A DNA stretch of 21,087 nt from Candidatus Aminicenantota bacterium. GTDB lineage: Bacteria > Acidobacteriota > Aminicenantia > Aminicenantales > Aminicenantaceae. Both the position numbers and the translations under genes were made by a program. Below are positions 16,071 through 21,087 of the stretch, piece after piece. Positions within the stretch are counted from its first letter, which is position 1, and each line of letters begins with the position of its first letter. Location of the stretch: NCBI GenBank assembly GCA_016926925.1, contig JAFGNQ010000177.1:1-21087 (forward strand), in the 5' to 3' direction. Under the pieces are notes generated by a model that did not search any database, was not told the DNA's origin, and was given only the letters and a program-made list of their open reading frames with translations.

Positions 16071-16184
16071 CTATGCCTCCTCCTTGTATGATATCTATTA
16101 ATCGATCATGCCTGAATCATTCCCGGAACTCAGGTTTGCATCCGGAACGATCAATCCAACAAATCCTCCGGACCGGGACAAAAC

Positions 16185-16213
16185 ATCATATACAATGGCT
16201 GCTAAAATTTCAA
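16185..16213 (-). promoter_or_regulatory. Sigma-70 promoter of etfBA
   Basis: On the minus strand TTGAAA (16213-16208) is separated by 17 bases from TATGAT (16190-16185), each five of six to consensus. The start would be near 16178, leaving a leader of about 108 bases. Inside it, TCCCGG can pair with a distal CCGGGA, enclosing a TCCGG/CCGGA stem. Confidence 0.5.
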
Positions 16214-16342
16214 TCAACTAATGCACCCCTTTTTTTCCCGCGGTAAGAGAATGGATATCAAAGAAAAAGGGCGAAACCATAGTATCGAAGACAGCGGCCT
16301 TCGCACAAAACCGGAAATTACGATCGTGCTTCGGAAGAAGAC

Positions 16343-17617
16343 TCAGACATCGAACCGTTTGAAAACCAGGCTCCCGTTCGTCCCGCCAAATCCGAAGGAA
16401 TTGCTTAAGGCATAGACAATCTCGGCCTGACGCGCTTTATTCGGGACATAGTCGAGGTCACAGTCGGGATCAGCATATTCATAATTGATCGTAGGTGGGA
16501 TAATTCGATCCCTAAGGCTGAGAGCACTGAAGGCGGCTTCAATCCCCCCGGCCGCTCCCAACAGGTGTCCGACCATGGACTTTGTCGAGCTTATGGCCAA
16601 TAAGTGAGCATGCTCGCCAAAGAGTTTTTTGATCGCCAGGGTTTCGATTTTGTCGTTCCAAGGAGTGGAGGTTCCATGGGCATTGACATAATCCACATCT
16701 TCCGGATTTATCCTTGCATCCTTAACAGCCGCTTTCATGCATAGATAGGCTCCCGTCCCATCCATGCAAGGGGCCGAGGCATGGTAGGCATCGCCGCTCA
16801 TTCCGTACCCTACGATCTCGGCATAGATTTTCGCCCCTCTTTTCAAGGCATGTTCCAGCTCTTCCAGGAGAAGGATAGCCGCTCCTTCCCCAACGATGAA
16901 ACCGTCTCGTTCCGCATCGAAAGGCCTAGAAGCCTTCTCCGGTTCGTCGTTCCTCTGAGAGAGAGCCCGCATAGCACAAAAACCCGCCATCCCCAGCGGA
17001 GTGATCGGAGCCTCGGAACCACCGGCTATCATCATATCCACGTCTCCTCGGGCAATGAGCCGGGAAGAATCGCCGATGGAATGAGCGCTGGAGGCGCAGG
17101 CTGTCGCATTGGCTAGGTTTGGCCCTCTGGATTTGTACCTGATGGAAATCTGGCCGGAAGCTTCGTTGATGATGGTCGAGATTAAGAAATAAGGGGAAAC
17201 ACGGCCAGGACCTTTTTCATGCATGTGCACGACGGTCTCCTCAATCCCTCCGATGCCGCCGATTCCCGAGCCAACGTAAACACCCGTCCTTTCCCCTTCC
17301 AGAGCGGCCGGATCTATGGCCGCATCCTCGATAGCCAGGGAAGCGGCCGCGACGGCATACTGGATAAAGGGATCCATTTTCCGGATCTCCTTCTTGTCGA
17401 TATAGCTGAGGGGATCGAAATTCTTTAATTCGGCAGCAATCCTGCTCGAGTGATTCGAAGCGTCAAATTTCGTGACAGGACCGACTCCGTTTTTCCCGGC
17501 CAGGATGTTCGCCCAATTCTCCCCCACACCGATTCCTACCGGAGATACCAATCCAATGCCCGTGATGACAACCCGCCTCCGTGGAATCCCGTTTTGAGGC
17601 AATCGGGAAGCGTACAT
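16343..17617 (-). CDS. fabF: Beta-ketoacyl-ACP synthase II
   Basis: FabF condenses malonyl-ACP with acyl-ACP in fatty-acid elongation in the cytoplasm. The 424 residues include the Cys-His-His triad: Cys174 in TACASSAHS, His314 in NAHGTSTPWND and His351 in STKSMVGHLLGAAGG, with Lys346, and the C-terminal NSFGFGGTN. There are about ten extra residues before RRRVVITGIGLVSPVG, where the family usually begins, but no later start codon is available, so ATG 17617 stands. No clear ribosome-binding sequence precedes it; with only 14 bases after acpP, translation is probably coupled. It is the last gene of the cluster, and no terminator stem was found after it. Confidence 0.97.
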   Translation of the reverse strand: MYASRLPQNGIPRRRVVITGIGLVSPVGIGVGENWANILAGKNGVGPVTKFDASNHSSRIAAELKNFDPLSYIDKKEIRKMDPFIQYAVAAASLAIEDAAIDPAALEGERTGVYVGSGIGGIGGIEETVVHMHEKGPGRVSPYFLISTIINEASGQISIRYKSRGPNLANATACASSAHSIGDSSRLIARGDVDMMIAGGSEAPITPLGMAGFCAMRALSQRNDEPEKASRPFDAERDGFIVGEGAAILLLEELEHALKRGAKIYAEIVGYGMSGDAYHASAPCMDGTGAYLCMKAAVKDARINPEDVDYVNAHGTSTPWNDKIETLAIKKLFGEHAHLLAISSTKSMVGHLLGAAGGIEAAFSALSLRDRIIPPTINYEYADPDCDLDYVPNKARQAEIVYALSNSFGFGGTNGSLVFKRFDV

Positions 17618-17631
17618 GAATAACTTTGTTT

Positions 17632-17874
17632 CTACGCCAGATGCCCTAAGACATAATCGATGGCCTTGCCCACTGTGGTTAGCTTTTCGGCATCCTCATC
17701 CGGAATGTCCAGATCGAACTCATCTTCTAAGGCCATCACGAGCTCAACCGTATCGAGAGAATCTGCCCCTAAATCGTCAATGAAAGAGGCTTCCTCTGTT
17801 ACCTGTTCTTCGCTTATGCTCAGTTTGTCCGCAACAATCTCCTTTATTTTCTTTAGCAGTTCATTTCTTTCCAT
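17632..17874 (-). CDS. acpP: Acyl carrier protein
   Basis: This 80-residue acidic four-helix protein carries growing acyl chains on a phosphopantetheine arm attached to Ser39, in the canonical [21 protein letters not shown]. The arm comes from coenzyme A, linking it with coaX in this window. A strong AGGAGG lies five to six bases before the ATG, in keeping with the high expression expected of ACP. It follows fabG after 44 bases and precedes fabF by 14 bases, the standard order. Confidence 0.98.
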   Translation of the reverse strand: MERNELLKKIKEIVADKLSISEEQVTEEASFIDDLGADSLDTVELVMALEDEFDLDIPDEDAEKLTTVGKAIDYVLGHLA

Positions 17875-17918
17875 TGCTCCCTCCTGTTTTCGTTATTTTT
17901 TGAAATTAAAGGATTTCC

Positions 17919-18659
17919 CTACATCAACATGCCTCCGTTGATGCCGATAACCTGGCCGGTGATGTAAGACGCATCATCCGACAGCAAAAATTTCACCACT
18001 TGGGCCACTTCGTCCGGAGTGCCAAACCTTCTCATAGGGATCATATCCACAAACATCTTTTTAGTCGATTCGGATAGATTCTCAGTCATAGTCGTGCTGA
18101 TGTAGCCCGGAGCGATCGCGTTCACCGTGATCCCTCTCGGGGCAACCTCTCTGGCTAAAGATTTTGTCAAGCCGATCACGCCTGCTTTGGATGCGGCATA
18201 ATTTGCCTGTCCCACGTTGCCCATGATCCCGACAACAGAGGAGATGTTCACGATGCGGCCGTACCGGTTGGATACCATATGACGTATGACCGCCTTTGAA
18301 AAGTTGAAGACACCCTTTAGATTAACTCCTAAAACCGCATCCCATTCTTCTTCCTTCATCCTCAGCATCAAGTTGTCTCGTGTGATTCCCGCATTGTTGA
18401 TGAGATGATCTATTTTTTGATGATCTCTAAGGACCTTGTCGATTACATCCACGGCTTGATCGAAGCGGGAAACATCTGCACGAAAAGAGGCAGCCTTCTC
18501 TCCCATTGCCTTAATTTTTTCAGCCACTTCGTTCAGTTTCTCTTCCAACACGTCCACCAGAATCATTTCCGCACCTGCCTGCGCCAGAGAGAGGGCTATG
18601 GCTTCGCCAATGCCCTGTGACGCACCCGTCACAATGGAAACTTTCCCCGAAAACATCAT
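17919..18659 (-). CDS. fabG: 3-oxoacyl-ACP reductase
   Basis: FabG is an NADPH-dependent short-chain dehydrogenase that reduces 3-ketoacyl-ACP in each elongation cycle. Starting at ATG 18659 the protein is 246 residues. The reading frame could open at a TTG at 18680 (253 residues), but that lies inside plsX, and the family begins near FSGKVSIVTGASQGIGEA. The nucleotide-binding TGASQGIG, the NNAG motif (88-91) and the catalytic Ser141, Tyr154, Lys158 (in NISSVVG and YAASKAG) are intact. The C-terminal GQVIGINGGMLM is typical. Only one base separates the plsX stop from this ATG, so translation is likely coupled. Confidence 0.96.
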   Translation of the reverse strand: MMFSGKVSIVTGASQGIGEAIALSLAQAGAEMILVDVLEEKLNEVAEKIKAMGEKAASFRADVSRFDQAVDVIDKVLRDHQKIDHLINNAGITRDNLMLRMKEEEWDAVLGVNLKGVFNFSKAVIRHMVSNRYGRIVNISSVVGIMGNVGQANYAASKAGVIGLTKSLAREVAPRGITVNAIAPGYISTTMTENLSESTKKMFVDMIPMRRFGTPDEVAQVVKFLLSDDASYITGQVIGINGGMLM

Positions 18660-18660
18660 G

Positions 18661-19674
18661 CTATGCCCCGATCCTTTCAAACCTCTCAGAAAAAAGAGTG
18701 ATTTCCTTTTGGATCCTATCCTGAACCTTATTTTCTACGAAATCCTTAGCCAGTTTTATGGCGTTTTTGACGGCCACCGCATTGGAACGGCCGTGACCGA
18801 TTATACAGACTCCATTGATGCCCAGGAGTTGCGCCCCTCCATACTCAGAGTAATGAACTCGTTTGTAAATCTTTTTCAAGTTGCGCTTCATCAACAGAAA
18901 CCCGATTTTTGCCCACAAATTTTTCATGATCTCGGTTCGGGCAAAGTTGAAAAGAGTGTCGACAACCCCTTCGCTCACTTTAAGGGCAATATTTCCCGTA
19001 AATCCATCGCACACGATCACATCCGCCCTTCCTGAATAAATATCCTTTCCTTCAACGTTTCCGATGAAATTCATAGCGGATGCAGACAGCCGCTGGTGGA
19101 CTTCTTTAGTCAAATCGTTTCCCTTTGTCCTCTCTTCTCCAATGCTCATCAAGGCCACACGGGGATTCTTCACTCTCAAAATGCTCTCCATGAAAATGCG
19201 GCCCATTACAGCAAACTGTTCAAGATGATGCGGCATGCAATTGACATTGGCCCCGACATCGATCAATAAGGTGAATCCCGTCAGGGTGGGAACCAGGAGA
19301 GACAGAGCCGGTCGGTCAATGCCCTTCAATGCGCCCAGCTCTTTTTTCGATATATAGACGACAGCCGCTGTGTTGCCCGTGCTTACAAAGGCTTCGGCCT
19401 TTTTCTCCCTCACCAGCTGGGTTCCGACACGAATTGAGGACCGCTTCTTCCTCCGAAAGGACAAGATCCCCTCACTCATACTTATGGACTCGGCAGCATC
19501 TACGATGGTCACGTGTGCGTTTGTATGGTTGAATTTGTCGAATTCTTTCCTGATCAGATGCTCGACGCCGACGAGGAGCACTTCAACATTGAATTCCCGC
19601 GACGCTATTAGGGCGCCCTCGACCGTTACTTCGGGTCCAAAGTCTCCACCCATAGCATCGACTGCGACTTTCAT
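18661..19674 (-). CDS. plsX: Phosphate acyltransferase
   Basis: PlsX converts acyl-ACP to acyl-phosphate, the substrate PlsY uses to make lysophosphatidic acid, so it links fatty-acid and phospholipid synthesis. The 337 residues begin with the diagnostic MKVAVDAMGGDFGP and contain STGNTAAVV, GIDRPALS, LIDVGANVNC and CDGFTGNIALK. AGAGG is five bases before the ATG. It sits 13 bases after rpmF and directly before fabG, the widespread bacterial order. Confidence 0.97.
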   Translation of the reverse strand: MKVAVDAMGGDFGPEVTVEGALIASREFNVEVLLVGVEHLIRKEFDKFNHTNAHVTIVDAAESISMSEGILSFRRKKRSSIRVGTQLVREKKAEAFVSTGNTAAVVYISKKELGALKGIDRPALSLLVPTLTGFTLLIDVGANVNCMPHHLEQFAVMGRIFMESILRVKNPRVALMSIGEERTKGNDLTKEVHQRLSASAMNFIGNVEGKDIYSGRADVIVCDGFTGNIALKVSEGVVDTLFNFARTEIMKNLWAKIGFLLMKRNLKKIYKRVHYSEYGGAQLLGINGVCIIGHGRSNAVAVKNAIKLAKDFVENKVQDRIQKEITLFSERFERIGA

Positions 19675-19687
19675 TCCGCCCTCTGTT

Positions 19688-19870
19688 CTATTCTTCTGTT
19701 CCCTCGATCACTTGACGTCCCTTATAGTAGCCGCATTCGGAACAAACGCGGTGAGGGAGCTTTGGACTGCCACAGTTCGAACACAACGAAAGAGCGGGAA
19801 CTTCCAGAGCATCATGTGCCCTTCTTTTGTTCTTTCTAGAATGGGAATGTCTTCTCTTTGGGTTTGCCAT
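19688..19870 (-). CDS. rpmF: 50S ribosomal protein L32
   Basis: This 60-residue basic protein begins MANPKRRHSHSRKNKRRAH, the signature of L32. It has four zinc-ribbon cysteines, Cys30, Cys33, Cys43 and Cys46 (CSNC...CSEC), so it is the zinc-binding (C+) version and not a cysteine-free paralogue used in zinc shortage. The ATG immediately follows the TAA of the DUF177 gene with no gap, implying coupling. It precedes plsX as in many bacteria. Confidence 0.97.
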   Translation of the reverse strand: MANPKRRHSHSRKNKRRAHDALEVPALSLCSNCGSPKLPHRVCSECGYYKGRQVIEGTEE

Positions 19871-20389
19871 TTAACTTTTATCTCTCAGAAATGTCTTAAG
19901 CTTTTCAAGCCGATGATCCGCCTCGCTTGCCGTACAAGAGCAGGATCCTTCCTTCAGTAGTTTTCCACAGACAGGACAGATGCCCTGACAATCCTTCGAG
20001 CAGAGCGGGCGCAGCGGCAAAGTCAAATTGAGCTGCTCGAGTATGACGCTATCCATATCAATACCGTCCGGTTGATAGAACAGCTTATCTATGTCTTCAT
20101 TTTCCAGCTGGTCCTTGACGACATCCAGCTCTTCCGGGAAGAAAACAAGGTTAAAGTCGCAATCAACGGGGAACTCAAAAGGAAGCAGACAGCGGCAACA
20201 CACGAAGCTGAGTCTGGATATCATCCTTCCTTTGATGAAGACTTCTTCACCCGTCCTGGAGACTTCGACCTCGACGTGGACAGGCTCTAAGAAAATGACA
20301 TTTTCCTCCACGAGCTCTCCCGCGGAGAATTCAATGTCTTTGACAATAGTCAGCCCGTTCGACGGAATCCGGTCCACATCAATTATCAT
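19871..20389 (-). CDS. yceD: YceD/DUF177 family protein
   Basis: This 172-residue protein belongs to the DUF177 family found next to rpmF almost everywhere. Its bacterial and plant members are linked to 23S rRNA processing or accumulation; the precise role here is inferred. Two cysteine clusters are seen: CCRC (64-67), and C130, C134, C138, C141, C150, C152 in the C-terminal segment LCSKDCQGICPVCG...CSC, a probable metal-binding knuckle. The acidic middle (about 88-115) is typical. Start ATG 20389, with GGAAGAG about ten bases upstream. It is the first gene of the cluster, about 22 bases downstream of the predicted transcription start. Confidence 0.9.
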   Translation of the reverse strand: MIIDVDRIPSNGLTIVKDIEFSAGELVEENVIFLEPVHVEVEVSRTGEEVFIKGRMISRLSFVCCRCLLPFEFPVDCDFNLVFFPEELDVVKDQLENEDIDKLFYQPDGIDMDSVILEQLNLTLPLRPLCSKDCQGICPVCGKLLKEGSCSCTASEADHRLEKLKTFLRDKS

Positions 20390-20417
20390 CTTTCATACTC
20401 TTCCAAAAAGTCACCCT

Positions 20418-20445
20418 ATTATACCACCCTTCTTCACTTTGTCAA
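20418..20445 (-). promoter_or_regulatory. Near-consensus sigma-70 promoter of the yceD-rpmF-plsX-fab operon
   Basis: On the minus strand a perfect TTGACA (20445-20440) and a perfect TATAAT (20423-20418) are separated by 16 bases, one short of optimal. Transcription would begin near 20411, leaving a leader of about 22 bases before yceD. No obvious FapR-type operator was identified. Confidence 0.75.
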
Positions 20446-20551
20446 TAAAACACAACCATCCCGCCACATTCCAAAATCCGCGATACTCAGGGGCCGAATT
20501 TGCATCCAAAAAAGCGGGCCGTATGTTGGGGCAAACGATACCGGAAACCTC

Positions 20552-20582
20552 GCATTGCCTGGGCAATGCTTTCGTATTTTTT
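20552..20582 (+). terminator. Intrinsic terminator with no gene in front of it
   Basis: The perfect palindrome GCATTGCC-TG-GGCAATGC (20552-20569) is followed by TTTCGTATTTTTT on the plus strand. No plus-strand gene lies upstream; the region to its left is the promoter of the leftward fab operon. It could end a short RNA or act as an attenuator for the small gene at 20718. The remainder of this intergenic stretch (20446-20717) shows nothing else I can support. Confidence 0.5.
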
Positions 20583-20717
20583 CAACCTGAACCGACTAAT
20601 AAGACGAGAGCACTGAATTTTACATGCCCAGGGACAGGAACAAAGCAGCATGCAGACTCGTAAGACAGAGCCGGCTTAAAGGCTTCTTGTAGCACGGCTT
20701 GGGAGTAGACGGATAAA

Positions 20718-20969
20718 ATGCCCGGCATCAACACGGAAATCGAGCAAAGAGGAATGCATTTCCACGTACAAACTCAAGATCAAGGCATCGGCGCACATTA
20801 TGTGGAATCCGTCATTTATAAATCCGGAAAGGTCCTCTCTTCCAGGAGAACCTACTACACCAGCTTCCTCAACAACCCCTCCCTCCATGATAAAATCAAC
20901 GAAATCATCAAAGAGCAGCATGATGCCATCCTCAAGGAAATCGAGGCGGGCCGATTCGATCATCTTTAG
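20718..20969 (+). CDS. Small conserved-looking hypothetical protein, 83 aa
   Basis: The product MPGINTEIEQRG...FHVQTQDQG...VESVIYKSGKVLSSRRTYY resembles, from memory, a family of short proteins with the pattern HVQTED-G and I-YxxGxILxSKKTSY in Deltaproteobacteria and Acidobacteria. It has no known function and is sometimes fused to other domains. The C-terminal third is a charged helix (HDKINEIIKEQHDAILKEIEAGRF). GGGAG lies about 13 bases before the ATG, slightly far. There is no signal peptide or membrane segment. It diverges from the fab operon and stands alone at the right end of the window. Confidence 0.65.
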   Translation: MPGINTEIEQRGMHFHVQTQDQGIGAHYVESVIYKSGKVLSSRRTYYTSFLNNPSLHDKINEIIKEQHDAILKEIEAGRFDHL

Positions 20970-21028
20970 CGATGCCCATCCGTTGCCCAGCCGGTCCCAA
21001 ATTCAATAGTGGATTTGAGAGTTCGGCC

Positions 21029-21086
21029 TTGTCTGTATTCGTCGAAGACCCCCCACCACCAACCACCATGCGACTCATACAGACAA
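21029..21086 (-). repeat. G-rich hairpin element, copy B
   Basis: Inverted arms at 21029-21044 and 21071-21086 (TTGTCTGTATTCGTCG with CGACTCATACAGACAA, 14 of 16 complementary) enclose a core that on the minus strand reads CGCATGG, then repeated GGT/GGTT units, then GGGGTCTTC. Core features match copy A at 2715-2740, though the arms differ. The G runs could form a quadruplex. The window stops one base beyond the arm, so the true extent is unknown. Confidence 0.45.
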
Positions 21087-21087
21087 A

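Noticed and set aside
18660..18680. TTG at 18680 as the fabG start
   Set aside because: It would overlap plsX and add seven residues absent from the family; ATG 18659 is better placed.

Overview
This 21 kb window looks like ordinary chromosome from a Gram-negative-type bacterium of roughly 50% GC. Gene content and protein style (AMIN-domain amidase, group I electron transfer flavoprotein, Tat-type DUF362 protein beside a polyferredoxin, classic plsX-fab cluster) would fit the Aminicenantes/Acidobacteria neighbourhood. That placement is my impression only: the window holds no rRNA, tRNA or other marker that settles it. I see no prophage, plasmid or CRISPR array.

Layout. Positions 1-10301 are read leftwards: guaA -> dnaE -> a degenerate receiver-domain protein -> coaX -> an unrecognised 222-residue protein -> a 0.5 kb gap rich in inverted repeats -> rnr -> the end of an elongation-factor-like (SelB-like) gene that leaves the window. 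From a divergent promoter region at about 10.3-10.6 kb, three genes run rightwards: an exported N-acetylmuramoyl-L-alanine amidase, a Tat-signal DUF362 protein, and a membrane polyferredoxin that overlaps it by 20 bases. Facing them is the leftward pair etfB-etfA (14.3-16.1 kb) with its own promoter. The leftward cluster yceD(DUF177)-rpmF-plsX-fabG-acpP-fabF (16.3-20.4 kb) has a near-consensus sigma-70 promoter. A small conserved-looking gene at 20.7 kb reads rightwards.

The genes cover housekeeping jobs: GMP synthesis, replication, CoA synthesis, RNA turnover, cell-wall cleavage, flavin/iron-sulphur electron transfer, and initiation and elongation of fatty-acid synthesis coupled to ribosomal protein L32.

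The least ordinary parts are these. (1) A 196-bp MITE-like element at 2795-2990 has terminal inverted repeats, two internal hairpins and an outward promoter, and it appears to supply the stop codon of the neighbouring gene. (2) Two G-rich hairpins, at 2696-2757 and 21029-21086, share a core and may belong to an undescribed repeat or RNA family. (3) A receiver domain has lost every phosphorylation residue. (4) A structured leader lies upstream of the amidase. (5) A NapH-NapG-like fusion carries an internal twin-arginine motif. (6) A SelB-like fragment lacks its GTPase half. I did not find a convincing new multi-gene system.
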